Assembly: GCF_024756255.1 (NCBI RefSeq)
Contig: NZ_JANUHB010000001.1
Span: 124,001 to 188,000 of the forward strand
DNA from: Massilia agilis
GTDB lineage: Bacteria; Pseudomonadota; Gammaproteobacteria; Burkholderiales; Burkholderiaceae_D
Length of the DNA stretch: 64,000 nt
Direction: 5' to 3'
The first letter of the stretch is position 1, and each line of letters starts with the position of its first letter. Under the pieces are notes generated by a model that did no database searches, had not been told where the DNA came from, and saw nothing but the letters and a program-made list of their open reading frames with translations. This document shows positions 18,478-27,396 of the stretch, piece by piece. A program made the position numbers and the translations under genes.

Positions 18478-18930
18478 ATGACCAAGCCTTCGAACGAGCG
18501 CCGCACCCTCGTCACCCAGTCCCTCGCCGCAGCGGCCGCCGCTGCGCTGTGCGCCGGCGCTGCCGCCGCCGAGCCGGCCCGGGCCGGTGGCCCGTACAAA
18601 GTCGTGATCCAGGTGAGCGACGCCGACCCGCACAAGTGGAACCTCACGCTCAACAACGCCAGGAACGCCGCGGCCGACCTGGGCAAGGACACGGTGATCG
18701 AGATCGTGGTGCTCGGCCCCGGCATCGGCATGCTCAAGGCCGGATCGGAAGTGGCCGCGCGCATCACCGAGTCGGCGGCCGCCGGCATCAAGCTGGTGGC
18801 CTGCCAGAACACCATGCGCGCGATGCACCTGGAGCCGAAGGACATGCTGCCCGAAGCCGGCTACGTGCCCTCGGGCGTCGGTGAACTGATCCGCCGCCAG
18901 CACGAAGGCTACGCCTACCTGCGCTCCTGA
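18478..18930 (+). CDS. Exported DsrE-family protein
   Basis: 150 residues. The N-terminus NERRTLVTQSLAAAAAAAL resembles a Tat or Sec signal (twin Arg, hydrophobic core, AAAAEP cleavage region). The mature part is a DsrE/YchN-like fold (YKVVIQVSDADPHKWNLTL onward) with the conserved Cys in VACQNTM. DsrE-fold proteins are often sulfur carriers, but exported single-domain ones are poorly characterised. TTGGAG precedes the ATG. Possibly part of periplasmic sulfur or redox chemistry; no direct link to the sulfur block 2 kb downstream. Confidence 0.8.
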   Translation: MTKPSNERRTLVTQSLAAAAAAALCAGAAAAEPARAGGPYKVVIQVSDADPHKWNLTLNNARNAAADLGKDTVIEIVVLGPGIGMLKAGSEVAARITESAAAGIKLVACQNTMRAMHLEPKDMLPEAGYVPSGVGELIRRQHEGYAYLRS

Positions 18931-18940
18931 GCGGGGTCCG

Positions 18941-18975
18941 CGTAGGGTGGGCAGGTTCTCCTGCCCACGCGTCCA
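18941..18975 (+). repeat. REP-like repeat, single copy
   Basis: CGTAGGGTGGGCAGG / CCTGCCCACGCGTCCA, 11 bases after the DsrE gene stop. The stem could also act as a weak 3' end structure. Confidence 0.85.
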
Positions 18976-19033
18976 GCTCAGGCCGGCATCGCCCGCGGCG
19001 CGTGCAACACCCCCAGGACAAGTCAAATCCGCG

Positions 19034-20632
19034 TCACGCCGCCGGCCCCGCCAGCAGCGCCCGTCCGGCCCGACCCGTCAAGGCCGGCGCCCGCACATCC
19101 TGCACCAGCCGGAACGTCCCCACCAGCGACAGCAGCGCTTCCGCCTGCTCCTGCATGGCCTGCGCTGCCGCCGCCGCTTCCTCGACCAGTGCGGCGTTTT
19201 GCTGGGTCACCGAATCCATCTGCGTGATCGCATGGCTGACCTGGGCGATGCCCGAGCTCTGTTCCTGCCCGGACTGCGCGATCTCGTGCATGATGGCAGA
19301 GAATCGCTTCACGCTTTCCACCACCTCTTCCATCGTGCTGCCGGCGGTGTGCACCAGCTTGCTGCCGTTCTCGACCTGGTGCACGGATTCGCCGATCAGC
19401 TCCTTGATCTCCTTGGCCGCCGCCGCGCTGCGCTGTGCGAGCGCCCGCACTTCCGACGCCACCACGGCAAAGCCGCGTCCCTGCTCGCCGGCGCGCGCCG
19501 CTTCCACCGCCGCGTTCAGCGCCAGGATATTGGTCTGGAACGCGATCCCATCGATCACGCCGATGATGTCCACGATGCGCTTGGCCGAGGCATTGATCGA
19601 ACCCATGGTCTGCACCACCTCGGCCACCGCATCGCCCCCCTTGAGCGCGACCGCCGATGCGGACGCAGCCATGTCATTGGCCTCGCGTACATAGTCGGCG
19701 TTATGGCGCACCGTGACGGTCAGCTCCTCCATCGACGCGGCAGTCTCCTGCAGCGCGCTGGCCTGTTGCTCGGTGCGCGCCGACAGGTCGAGGTTGCCGG
19801 CCGCGATTTCGCCAGAGGCGGTGGTGATCGCATCGGTCCCTTCGCGCACCCTGCTCACCAGTTGCGCCAGTCCCTGCTGCATCTTGCGCATCGCGTACAT
19901 GACGCTGGTGCGGTTATCCTCGTCGTCGATCTCGATGTGCGCCGTCAGGTCGCCCGCTGCGATCGCTGCCGCGACAGCAGCCGCGTAATCGGGCTCGCCG
20001 CCCAGGCGCCGCATGATGTCGCGCGCCAGCCAAAACGCGATCGCGCCTCCGGCCACCAGGGCGCAGGCAGCCAGCGCCAGGCTCCATGCCAGCAGGCGGT
20101 TGGTCTGCGCCGACAGCGCGGCCTTGCGCTCGCCCACCACCGCGCTTTTCATCTTGATCAGGTCCAGCAGCTCGGCGCGCATCTGGCGCCACAGCGGTGT
20201 TTCCTCGGCATTGAGCTTCTGGATGGCGCCAGGCTGGTCGTCCTTGGACATGGCCACCAGCGCGTCCTGCAAAGCGCGCTGGCGCTGGTGCATTTCGCCC
20301 AGCTTGGCCAGCGTGCGCGCCATGTCCGCATCGTTCGCCGCAAACCGCCCGGCCTCGTCCAGCGTCTGCCGGAAGCCCTTGCGCGAGTCTTCCAGGTTCT
20401 GGTACGCCTTGCGGTTGTCCGGCGCCATGACGATGTTGCGCAGCGCCTGCCCCATTTGCAGTCCCTGCGCATACAGCCCATTACTCGCCGTCAGGACCAC
20501 CTGGTCCTGGTCGATGAATCGTTCGAACTGGCTGGTCGCGTTGCGCATGCCCCAGATGGCCACGCCGAGTGCAATCGAGAATACGGCGAACACCAGGCCC
20601 ATGCCCAGCGCGATCTTGCTACGTAACTTCAT
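19034..20632 (-). CDS. Methyl-accepting chemotaxis protein
   Basis: 532-residue chemoreceptor. Membrane helix 1 at about residues 8-28, a periplasmic four-helix-type sensor (about 30-180), membrane helix 2 (about 180-200), HAMP, then the cytoplasmic signalling coiled coil with the conserved tip [20 protein letters not shown]. The sensor contains repeated Gln/Arg/Leu helices of the Tar/CHASE3-like type; ligand unknown. No C-terminal NWETF-like pentapeptide for CheR is seen (end is LLAGPAA). Divergent from the bigR gene. Confidence 0.93.
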   Translation of the reverse strand: MKLRSKIALGMGLVFAVFSIALGVAIWGMRNATSQFERFIDQDQVVLTASNGLYAQGLQMGQALRNIVMAPDNRKAYQNLEDSRKGFRQTLDEAGRFAANDADMARTLAKLGEMHQRQRALQDALVAMSKDDQPGAIQKLNAEETPLWRQMRAELLDLIKMKSAVVGERKAALSAQTNRLLAWSLALAACALVAGGAIAFWLARDIMRRLGGEPDYAAAVAAAIAAGDLTAHIEIDDEDNRTSVMYAMRKMQQGLAQLVSRVREGTDAITTASGEIAAGNLDLSARTEQQASALQETAASMEELTVTVRHNADYVREANDMAASASAVALKGGDAVAEVVQTMGSINASAKRIVDIIGVIDGIAFQTNILALNAAVEAARAGEQGRGFAVVASEVRALAQRSAAAAKEIKELIGESVHQVENGSKLVHTAGSTMEEVVESVKRFSAIMHEIAQSGQEQSSGIAQVSHAITQMDSVTQQNAALVEEAAAAAQAMQEQAEALLSLVGTFRLVQDVRAPALTGRAGRALLAGPAA

Positions 20633-20809
20633 TGACCACCTTTCATTAGCGAAACGCCGGGCGGCACAGCGCCTCCCGCACCCTCACGTGGAACTCTTGG
20701 TAAAAAGAACGCAGATATTACCTGCAGGAAACTAGTATGGACAAGGGGCGGACTTGTATAGTTGCCAACCTGCAACACGGAGCGAGCGGTCGCGTACAGA
20801 CATACTCTA

Positions 20810-20838
20810 TTGCACGATAGATTATCGTGCGATATACT
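20810..20838 (+). promoter_or_regulatory. bigR promoter with overlapping palindromic operator
   Basis: A sigma70-type promoter, TTGCAC (20810-20815), 17 bases, TATACT (20833-20838), is overlapped by the perfect inverted repeat GCACGATA-GAT-TATCGTGC (20812-20830). The palindrome covers the -35 and spacer, the expected position for autorepression by an ArsR/BigR dimer. Initiation 7-8 bases after TATACT falls on or next to the ATG at 20846, so the transcript could be leaderless. Confidence 0.7.
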
Positions 20839-20845
20839 GAGTGCC

Positions 20846-21205
20846 ATGAACCATCCCGATCAGTGCGAGATTCCCGTGAATAAAGACACCCTCGACATCG
20901 ACGCCATGCGCGCCGCGGCTGAACAGGCGCGCGGCCTGCTCAAGGTTTTGTCCAATCCCGACCGGCTCCTCCTGCTGTGCCAGCTCACGCAGGGCGAGCA
21001 GTGCGTGAGCGACCTCGAACAAGCCCTCGGCATCCAGCAACCCACCCTGTCCCAACAACTGGGCGTGCTGCGCGACGAAGCACTCGTGCAAACCCGGCGC
21101 GAGGGCAAGCAGATCTATTACAGCATCACCAGCCGCGAGGCGCAGGCCGTGATGCAGGTCCTCTACGACCTGTATTGCGGCGCCAACCAAGGAGCCAACA
21201 AATGA
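20846..21205 (+). CDS. bigR: ArsR-family sulfide/persulfide-responsive repressor (BigR/SqrR type)
   Basis: 119-residue winged-helix repressor. The recognition region [20 protein letters not shown] and wing GKQIYYSIT closely match Xylella/Agrobacterium BigR. Cys in [11 protein letters not shown] and in VLYDLYC align with the two regulatory Cys of BigR that form a disulfide or polysulfide when the cell meets H2S or persulfide; a third Cys follows in EQCVSDLEQ. Leads an operon of sulfur transport and persulfide dioxygenase genes, as BigR does elsewhere. No clear Shine-Dalgarno precedes the ATG. The stop overlaps the next start (ATGA). Confidence 0.88.
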   Translation: MNHPDQCEIPVNKDTLDIDAMRAAAEQARGLLKVLSNPDRLLLLCQLTQGEQCVSDLEQALGIQQPTLSQQLGVLRDEALVQTRREGKQIYYSITSREAQAVMQVLYDLYCGANQGANK

Positions 21206-21630
21206 ACATCGACTGGACGCACTTTACCCCGCTGGCCTCGCTCGCCGGCGGCCTGCTGATCGGCCTGGCGGCGGCGCTGTTCGTGCTGCTCAACGGCCGC
21301 ATCGCCGGCATCAGCGGCATCCTGGGCGGCCTGCTCACGCGCCCGGCCGGCGACTCGGCCTGGCGCGTCGCCTTCCTGCTCGGGCTGGTGCTCGCCCCGG
21401 CCACCTATGCGCTGTTCCACGCATTGCCCCAGGCGCGCGTCGATGCCGGCACCGGCACGCTGATCGCCGCCGGCCTGCTGGTCGGCCTGGGCACGCGCTA
21501 CGGCTCCGGCTGCACCAGCGGCCACGGCGTGTGCGGCCTGTCGCGCCTGTCGCCGCGCTCGCTGGTGGCCACCGCCGCCTTCATGCTGGCGGGCTTTGTC
21601 ACCGTGTTCGTCATTCGCCACGTTTTTTAA
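21202..21630 (+). CDS. YeeE/YedE family sulfur-transport membrane protein (first half-size unit)
   Basis: 142-residue membrane protein. Contains [21 protein letters not shown], the YeeE/YedE signature whose Cys handle thiosulfate-type sulfur compounds in TsuA-like importers. Together with the next gene it looks like the split two-gene form (PmpA/PmpB type). Coupled to bigR by a 4-base overlap. Confidence 0.88.
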   Translation: MNIDWTHFTPLASLAGGLLIGLAAALFVLLNGRIAGISGILGGLLTRPAGDSAWRVAFLLGLVLAPATYALFHALPQARVDAGTGTLIAAGLLVGLGTRYGSGCTSGHGVCGLSRLSPRSLVATAAFMLAGFVTVFVIRHVF

Positions 21631-21640
21631 GGAACCAGCC

Positions 21641-22078
21641 ATGCAGATCCTGAGCGCATTCATCATCGGCCTTGTCTTTGGCATTGGCCTCATCGTCGGC
21701 GGCATGACCGACCCCGGCAAGGTGCAGGGCTTCCTCGACCTTGGCGGCAACTGGGACCCGTCGCTGGCCTTCGTCATGGCCGGCGCCATCGCGGTCGGCA
21801 CGGTCGCCTTCCGCTTTGCCGGCAAGCGCGAACGCTCGATCCTGGGCGCGGCCATGCGCCTGCCCACCGCCCGCGACATCGACCGCAGGCTGGTGCTCGG
21901 CAGCCTGGCCTTCGGGGCCGGCTGGGGCCTGGCCGGCTACTGCCCGGGCCCGGCGCTCGCTTCGGTCACGCTGGGCGCGAAACCTGCGATCTTCGTGATC
22001 GCGATGATCGCCGGCATGGCGCTGTTCGAAGTGCTCGAGCGGCTGCCGCGCGCCGGCCGCGCAGCGACCCGGTCATGA
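21641..22078 (+). CDS. YeeE/YedE-type (DUF6691-like) membrane protein, second unit
   Basis: 145-residue membrane protein with IVGGMTDPGKVQGFLDL and GWGLAGYCPGPALAS, the Cys-containing motifs of the second half of split YeeE/YedE pairs. AAGGAA lies before the ATG, 10 bases after the first unit. Its stop overlaps the TauE/SafE start by 4 bases. Predicted to form, with its neighbour, a channel for thiosulfate or another sulfur species. Confidence 0.86.
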   Translation: MQILSAFIIGLVFGIGLIVGGMTDPGKVQGFLDLGGNWDPSLAFVMAGAIAVGTVAFRFAGKRERSILGAAMRLPTARDIDRRLVLGSLAFGAGWGLAGYCPGPALASVTLGAKPAIFVIAMIAGMALFEVLERLPRAGRAATRS

Positions 22079-22872
22079 TCGCCCTCGTCCTCGGCCTGGT
22101 CGTCGGCATCATCCTCGCGCTCACCGGCGCGGGCGGCGGCATCCTGGCCGTCCCGCTGCTGGTGTTCGGGGCGCACATCGCGCTGGTGCAGGCCGCCCCG
22201 ATCGGCTTGCTGGCAGTGGGCATGGCGGCGGCACTGGGCGCGCTGCTCGGGCTGCGCGCCGGCATCGTCCGCTACCGCGCCGCAGGGCTGGTGGCCGGAA
22301 CGGGCATGCTGGCTTCGCCCCTGGGCCTGCTGCTGGCGCATCGCATCGACAACCGCTGGCTGAGCGTGCTGTTCGCCATCGTGCTGCTGTACGTGGGCTA
22401 CCGCGCGCTGGCCAAGGGCCTGGGCCGCGGCCAGCAGCCGGCCGAACACCCGCACGCCGCGCGACCGTGCGTGCGCAACGCCGCCACCGGCCGCTTCATC
22501 TGGACCGCGCCGTGCGCCCGCGCGCTTGCCTTGTCCGGCGTGGTGGCGGGCCTGCTCTCGGGCCTGCTTGGCGTGGGCGGCGGCTTCGTGATGGTGCCGG
22601 CGCTGCAGCGCTACACCGACCTGGACATGCAATCGACGGTGGCAACCTCGCTGGCCGTGATCGCGCTGGTGTCGGCCACCGGCGTCGTCGCAAGCGCCAT
22701 CGCCGGCCAGCTGGACTGGGCGGTCGCCCTGCCCTTTTCGGGCGGCGCGCTGGCCGGCATGCTGGGCGGGCGCGCCGTGGCCGCGCGGCTGGCCGGGCCG
22801 CACCTGCAGGCGGGCTTTGGCGCGATCTCGGGCGCGGTGGCGCTGGGCATGATCGCCAAGGCCGTCTGGTAA
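22075..22872 (+). CDS. TauE/SafE (sulfite exporter) family permease
   Basis: 265-residue permease with two TauE/SafE half repeats: LALTGAGGGILAVPLLVFG near the N-terminus and LSGLLGVGGGFVMVPALQ in the second half. Family members export sulfite, sulfoacetate or related anions. In this operon the natural cargo is sulfite made by the persulfide dioxygenase encoded next; this is inference from context. Confidence 0.88.
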   Translation: MIALVLGLVVGIILALTGAGGGILAVPLLVFGAHIALVQAAPIGLLAVGMAAALGALLGLRAGIVRYRAAGLVAGTGMLASPLGLLLAHRIDNRWLSVLFAIVLLYVGYRALAKGLGRGQQPAEHPHAARPCVRNAATGRFIWTAPCARALALSGVVAGLLSGLLGVGGGFVMVPALQRYTDLDMQSTVATSLAVIALVSATGVVASAIAGQLDWAVALPFSGGALAGMLGGRAVAARLAGPHLQAGFGAISGAVALGMIAKAVW

Positions 22873-22904
22873 AAGCAGATTAGAATCAGGACTGAGGAGA
22901 GACC

Positions 22905-23606
22905 ATGAACATCAACCCGATCCAGCTGTTCGATGCCGAGTCATCGACCTTCACCTACATCCTGTGCGGCCCGGACAGCCGCGAGGCGGTGATCATCGAC
23001 CCGGTCGATCACAACCTCGAGCGCGACCTGGCGCATATCCGGCGCCTCGGCCTGACGCTCGCTTATGTGCTCGAGACCCACGCCCACGCCGACCACGTGA
23101 CCTCGGCCGGCAAGCTGCGCGAGCTGACCGGCGCCAAGGCTTGCGTGCCGAGCGGCTGCGGCATTCCGCCGGCCGAAGTGCAGCTGAACGACGGCGACGT
23201 GATCCGCTTTGGCGCGGGCGAGACGATCTCGGTGCTGCACACGCCGGGCCACACTGCCGGCAGCATGAGCTACGTCTGGCGCGGCAACGTATTCACCGGC
23301 GATACCCTCCTCATCGACGGCTGCGGGCGCACCGACTTCCAGAGCGGCAGCGCCGACGCCCTGTACGACAGCGTGACGAACAAGCTGTTCGCGCTGCCGG
23401 AGGACACGCGCATGTGGCCGGGCCACGACTACAAGGGCCAGTCGGTCTCCACGATCGGCTGGGAGAAGCGCCACAACGCGCGCCTGGCCAACCGCAGCCG
23501 CGACGAATTCGCGCAGCTGATGGCCGCGCTCAACCTGCCGCGGCCCAAGCTGATCGACGTGGCCGTGCCTGCCAACCGCAACCTGGGGCTGTCCCATGGC
23601 GCATGA
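22905..23606 (+). CDS. ETHE1/Blh-like persulfide dioxygenase (metallo-beta-lactamase fold)
   Basis: 233-residue MBL-fold enzyme. THAHADHVTSAGKLRE is the metal-binding HxHxDH motif; HTPGHTAGS and FTGDTLLIDGCGRTDFQSG carry further ligands, and the GCGRTDFQ segment is typical of the ETHE1 group that oxidises glutathione persulfide to sulfite. The BigR-regulated Blh proteins belong to this group. No fused rhodanese domain. GAGGAGAG precedes the ATG. The stop lies inside the following methyltransferase gene (11-base overlap). Confidence 0.9.
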   Translation: MNINPIQLFDAESSTFTYILCGPDSREAVIIDPVDHNLERDLAHIRRLGLTLAYVLETHAHADHVTSAGKLRELTGAKACVPSGCGIPPAEVQLNDGDVIRFGAGETISVLHTPGHTAGSMSYVWRGNVFTGDTLLIDGCGRTDFQSGSADALYDSVTNKLFALPEDTRMWPGHDYKGQSVSTIGWEKRHNARLANRSRDEFAQLMAALNLPRPKLIDVAVPANRNLGLSHGA

Positions 23607-24225
23607 CCGACAATTTCCGGAGCCGGCGGCCACCTGGGACCAGCGCTTCAGCCAGCCGGGCTATGTGTTCGGCACCGAACCGAACGCCTTCCTCGCCAGC
23701 CAGCGCGCCCTGTTCGAGCCGGGCAAGCGCGCGCTGGCCGTGGCCGACGGCGAAGGCCGCAACAGCGTCTGGCTCGCCCGGCAGGGCCTGGCCGTGGACG
23801 CATTCGACATCTCGCCCGTCGGTGTGGACAAGGCGCGCGAGCTGGCGCGCCAGGGCGGCGTAGCGGTCAATTACCAGGTGTCCGATTGCGACGGCTGGAA
23901 CTGGGAGCCGCAGGCCTACGACTACGTGGTCGCGATTTTCATCCAGTTCGCCGATCCGGCAATGCGCGAGCGGCTGTTCGCCAACATGGCGCGCGCGCTC
24001 AAGCCCGGCGGCTACCTCGTCCTGCAGGGGTACACGCCCAAGCAGCTGGACTACAACACCGGCGGGCCCGGCATCCTCGAGCACCTGTACACGCCCGCGC
24101 TGCTGCGCGAAGCGTTTGCGGACCTGGAGATGGTCGAGCTGCGCGAGTATGAGGCGCAGCTGAGCGAAGGCTCGCGCCACATCGGCCCGTCGGCCCTGAT
24201 CGGCATGGTGGCGCGCCGCCGCTAG
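23596..24225 (+). CDS. Class I SAM-dependent methyltransferase (TehB-like)
   Basis: 209-residue soluble methyltransferase. SAM motif I is ALAVADGEGRNSVWLA, then VDAFDISPVGVDKAR, and a post-motif FANMARALKPGGYLVLQG. It resembles TehB/thiopurine-type enzymes that methylate soft anions or thiols. Co-translated with the persulfide dioxygenase, so methylation of a sulfur (or selenium/tellurium) compound is plausible. It also converges on the methanethiol oxidase unit, ending 4 bases into the Sco gene. Confidence 0.82.
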   Translation: MAHDRQFPEPAATWDQRFSQPGYVFGTEPNAFLASQRALFEPGKRALAVADGEGRNSVWLARQGLAVDAFDISPVGVDKARELARQGGVAVNYQVSDCDGWNWEPQAYDYVVAIFIQFADPAMRERLFANMARALKPGGYLVLQGYTPKQLDYNTGGPGILEHLYTPALLREAFADLEMVELREYEAQLSEGSRHIGPSALIGMVARRR

Positions 24226-24914
24226 CGCTCCATCGCCAGCGTGCGGATATCGTTCACCAGCACGTCGGGATGGAGGAACGAGGTCGAATAGATCTCGCGC
24301 ACGTAACCGCGCCGGTCCAGCAGGTACACCTTCAGCACGTGGCTGAAGACCGGCGCGCGCTGCCCCGGCGGCTGCATGGCCAGCCGCACATCCTGCCCGA
24401 ACCCGTCGAGCATCGGCGCCAGTTCGCGCCCCGAACGCGCCGTCAGGAAGTACCAGCGCAAGGGGCGCCGGTCGCGCGCATCCTCGCCGCCATAGCTGCG
24501 CATCGCGGCCGGTGTGTCGTACTCCGGGTCAAAGCTCATGCTCACGAATCGCACCTGCCCTGCCAGGACCGGGTCGGCAAGCAGCGCCTGCTTCACGCTG
24601 TGCATCGTCGCGTAGGCCAACGGGCAGCCGCGCGCGTCGGTGCAGTAGGTGTAGATGAACGAGAACAGTGTCACCTTCCCGGTGGTGAACTCGGAAAGCC
24701 GGCGCACCGCGCCGTCGCTGTCCAGCACCACGCCCTCCGGCGCGCGCATGATGCGTTCGAGCCGGTAGCTGCCGGGCGGCGGCAGCATCAGCGCCAGGCC
24801 AGGCGTGGCCGCCTGCGCCGGTGCGCAGCTTTCCGTGGCCGCGCGCAGCAGCCCGAGCGCGAGGGCGGCGCGCCCGGCCAGCACCGCGCGGCCCAGCCTG
24901 CGCCCGGCCATCAC
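24222..24914 (-). CDS. SCO1/SenC-like copper chaperone with unusual CX5C motif
   Basis: 230-residue exported protein with a thioredoxin-like Sco fold. The signal or anchor sequence is at the N-terminus. The metal/redox motif reads YTYCTDARGCP, spacing the two Cys by five residues instead of the usual three; the downstream His ligand is present in FSHVLKVYLLD. Immediately follows the methanethiol oxidase gene (adjacent codons), as Sco genes do beside mtoX in Hyphomicrobium. Likely delivers copper to that enzyme; the altered spacing may reflect this client rather than CuA of cytochrome oxidase. Confidence 0.85.
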   Translation of the reverse strand: MMAGRRLGRAVLAGRAALALGLLRAATESCAPAQAATPGLALMLPPPGSYRLERIMRAPEGVVLDSDGAVRRLSEFTTGKVTLFSFIYTYCTDARGCPLAYATMHSVKQALLADPVLAGQVRFVSMSFDPEYDTPAAMRSYGGEDARDRRPLRWYFLTARSGRELAPMLDGFGQDVRLAMQPPGQRAPVFSHVLKVYLLDRRGYVREIYSTSFLHPDVLVNDIRTLAMER

Positions 24915-26210
24915 CTACTCCCGCGCCGCGGCCACCCGCTGCGACGCGGCGGCGCCGAACTTCATGTGGTGCGGCCGGCCCAGCCCGAGTTTGGCGAAGT
25001 CGAGCTGGAACACTTCCTTGAGCTCCTTGCCATCCCACGCATACAACTTGACGAACTGCTCGTTGTCCGCGCCCTTCTTGTCCCAGTTGGCCAATAGCGA
25101 GCTGCTCACGTACAGGCGCTTGCCGTCCCAGCTTTGCGACAGCATGTTCACCTGCGAGCCGGTGTGCTTGGCATAGTCCTCCTTCGGCGCCTCGGGGTTC
25201 GACAGGTCGAAGTGGTGCGTGGTCCCGTCCATGAAGGTGTTCACCCACAGCCCCTTGCCGTCGGCCGACAGCGACAGGTCCACCGGCAGCGGCGTCTTGG
25301 CGGGGTCGCCGATGGTGGCCACTTCCCTGGCCTGCCACTGGCCCTGTGCGTCCTTCTTCACCAGCCACAGCTTGGACGTGAGCGCGGTCGCGGTCACCGC
25401 CCAGCCGTCGCCTTCATGCTGCGACCAGCGGATTTCCAGCGGCGCGCCCGGCACCTTGAACACCTTTTCGGGCTTCATCGCCTTCAGGTTCCACAACACC
25501 ATCGTGTTGCCGAAGTTGCCCATCGCGGTCTTGTTCTTGATGAGCGTGCCCAAGTCCATCATGTAGTTGGTGTGGCCGGTAAAGCTGGAGGTGAGCATCG
25601 CGTTCTTCGCCGGGTTGATCGCAATGTCATAGCCATAGCCGTCGCCGCCCATGCTGGTGGGCAGCGGATACTTGGTGATGTATTCGCCCTTGTTGTTGTA
25701 CAACGCCATTCCGGTGACGCCGCCGTGGTCCTTGGTGTTCGACAACGCCCCGACCAGCATCCGCCCCGGCAGCGCGTAGAACGTGTGCGGGCCAACGTAG
25801 CCGCTCCTGGCGGGCAGGTCGGTGATGGTCTTCACCAGTTTTGGTTTGGCCGGGTCGGTGTGGATGTCGAAGACGTGGATCTTGCTGTCGTCCAGCCCAC
25901 CCGCCCACAGGAAGCGGCGGTCGTCGGTGAAGCCTGCATGGTGCGCCTCGCCGCGCCCGCCGACGGGCAGCTGGGCGATCACCTTGCCGAACTGCTTCGA
26001 GCGCGGGTTCACGTCCACCGTCACCAGCTTGTCCGACCCGTCACCCATCCCGGGCACGCCCAGCGTCCACACGTACAGGTAGTCCTCCTGCCCCTTGATC
26101 AGGTTGGACAGGTAGGGGGAATTGCAGGTCTCGTCGGCCCGCGCTGGATGCATGCTGGCGGCGACAGCGAAGGTCATGAGGGCTAAGGCGGCACGGGATG
26201 TCGGGCGCAC
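24915..26210 (-). CDS. mtoX: Methanethiol oxidase, selenium-binding protein (SELENBP1) family
   Basis: 431-residue SBP56/SELENBP1 protein. A cleavable signal peptide (ending near ARADETC) predicts the periplasm, as in bacterial MtoX. Motifs shared with human SELENBP1 include VTVDVNPRSKQF, HHAGF, WDGKRLYVSSSLLANWDK and the C-terminal LDFAKLGLG...HHMKF. Reaction in the family: methanethiol + O2 to formaldehyde, H2S and H2O2, copper dependent. The start is GTG, with AAGGAGA 6 bases upstream. A MauG gene, often beside mtoX, is absent. Forms a two-gene unit with the Sco gene. Confidence 0.87.
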   Translation of the reverse strand: MRPTSRAALALMTFAVAASMHPARADETCNSPYLSNLIKGQEDYLYVWTLGVPGMGDGSDKLVTVDVNPRSKQFGKVIAQLPVGGRGEAHHAGFTDDRRFLWAGGLDDSKIHVFDIHTDPAKPKLVKTITDLPARSGYVGPHTFYALPGRMLVGALSNTKDHGGVTGMALYNNKGEYITKYPLPTSMGGDGYGYDIAINPAKNAMLTSSFTGHTNYMMDLGTLIKNKTAMGNFGNTMVLWNLKAMKPEKVFKVPGAPLEIRWSQHEGDGWAVTATALTSKLWLVKKDAQGQWQAREVATIGDPAKTPLPVDLSLSADGKGLWVNTFMDGTTHHFDLSNPEAPKEDYAKHTGSQVNMLSQSWDGKRLYVSSSLLANWDKKGADNEQFVKLYAWDGKELKEVFQLDFAKLGLGRPHHMKFGAAASQRVAAARE

Positions 26211-26296
26211 GGCAGTCTCCTTGGTGAACGACGGCGGCCTGGGCTGGCACGCCGAACGGGTATCCCGGCATTGTTTCCGAGGCGCCCAAGTGCCAG

Positions 26297-26310
26297 TTGA
26301 GATAAATCAA
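26297..26310. promoter_or_regulatory. Candidate Anr/FNR box upstream of mtoX
   Basis: TTGAGATAAATCAA differs from the FNR consensus TTGAT-N4-ATCAA at one position. It lies about 90 bases before the mtoX start codon and about 190 before the first curlin gene, so either operon could be under oxygen control. Apart from this site the 289-base gap shows no repeat or small gene. Confidence 0.4.
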
Positions 26311-26499
26311 AACGTGTAGACGATATGGCACCCCGCGTTGTTGCGCTACGTCATATGGTCAACTCAGCCGTTCTTAAGCTGCGCCAAGCGGCGTTGCGTT
26401 GGCCTCGCCAATACTAGACAAGGCGACAACCGTATGCCATTGATTATTCAGGGAAAAATGCGATCGCGAAACAATTACCCTCCTGCAAGGAGCACCACC

Positions 26500-27381
26500 A
26501 TGAAACGTCCACTTCAAGTACTCGCTCTCGCCACCGCGGCGCTGCTGGCGCTGCCGGCGCTCGGCCAGCAAACCGCGTCCATCGATCAGCAAGGCAGCAA
26601 CAGCACCGCAACAATCAAGCAGGACAACCTTCCCGTAGGCGCCAACGCCCAGATCACGCAAGGGCGGGGCTCAGGCAGCCTGGCCATCATCGAGCAGGCC
26701 GGAGAAAAAGCCGACGCCTCGATTGACCAGGCCGGCGACAACCAGGCTGCGCGCATCGTGCAGAACAATGCTGGCGGCAGCGCCACCATTTTTCAGCGCG
26801 GGGCCGGAAACTCCGCGGACGTGGCGCAGAAAGTCATCGGCGGCACCGCCAAGGTCCGACAAGAAGGCACGGGCAACTCCGTCACGATCGCCCAGGGTGT
26901 GCCCGACGCTTTCGCCGATGTCACACAGCTGGGGACCAACAACAAGGCCAGCATCAACGAGCCGAGCGGAACGATACTCGGCTCCACGGTCTTCCAGAAT
27001 GGCACCGGCAACGTGGCCGACATCGATCTCTCGGGCGACGAAAACCAGGCGGGCGGCAGGCAGGTGGGTAACGACAACTCGATGGCAATCAACGTGCACG
27101 GCGGCTCGCGGCTGTCCGGCATCGTCGACCAAACCGGCAGCAACAACGTCGCCGAGATCGACCTGACCGGCACCACCAGCGCCGCACAAATCTCGCAGAC
27201 CGGCACCGGCAACAAGGCCTTCATCACGTCGGCCGGTGACGGCAACTTCGCCACCATCGTACAAGGCGGGCGCAACAATTGGGCCAAAATCGATCAGCTT
27301 GGCAATGGCCTGACTGCCACGATTGCGCAGAACAACCTCCTCCCGGGTGGCGGCAACTACGCCCGCATCGTGCAGCGCTAA
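26500..27381 (+). CDS. Curlin-repeat amyloid subunit (CsgA/CsgB-like), first copy
   Basis: 293-residue secreted protein. Signal peptide ends about at ALPALGQQ. The rest is made of more than 20 degenerate curlin units of the form x-I-x-Q-x-G-x-x-N (SIDQQGSNS, SIDQAGDNQ, GIVDQTGSNN, KIDQLGNGL), roughly twice the number in E. coli CsgA. It ends in RIVQR, like the CsgB C-terminus, so a nucleator role is possible. CAAGGAG precedes the ATG. First gene of a curli operon; no csgD or csgC is seen. Confidence 0.9.
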   Translation: MKRPLQVLALATAALLALPALGQQTASIDQQGSNSTATIKQDNLPVGANAQITQGRGSGSLAIIEQAGEKADASIDQAGDNQAARIVQNNAGGSATIFQRGAGNSADVAQKVIGGTAKVRQEGTGNSVTIAQGVPDAFADVTQLGTNNKASINEPSGTILGSTVFQNGTGNVADIDLSGDENQAGGRQVGNDNSMAINVHGGSRLSGIVDQTGSNNVAEIDLTGTTSAAQISQTGTGNKAFITSAGDGNFATIVQGGRNNWAKIDQLGNGLTATIAQNNLLPGGGNYARIVQR

Positions 27382-27396
27382 TACCGGGGACGGCAA

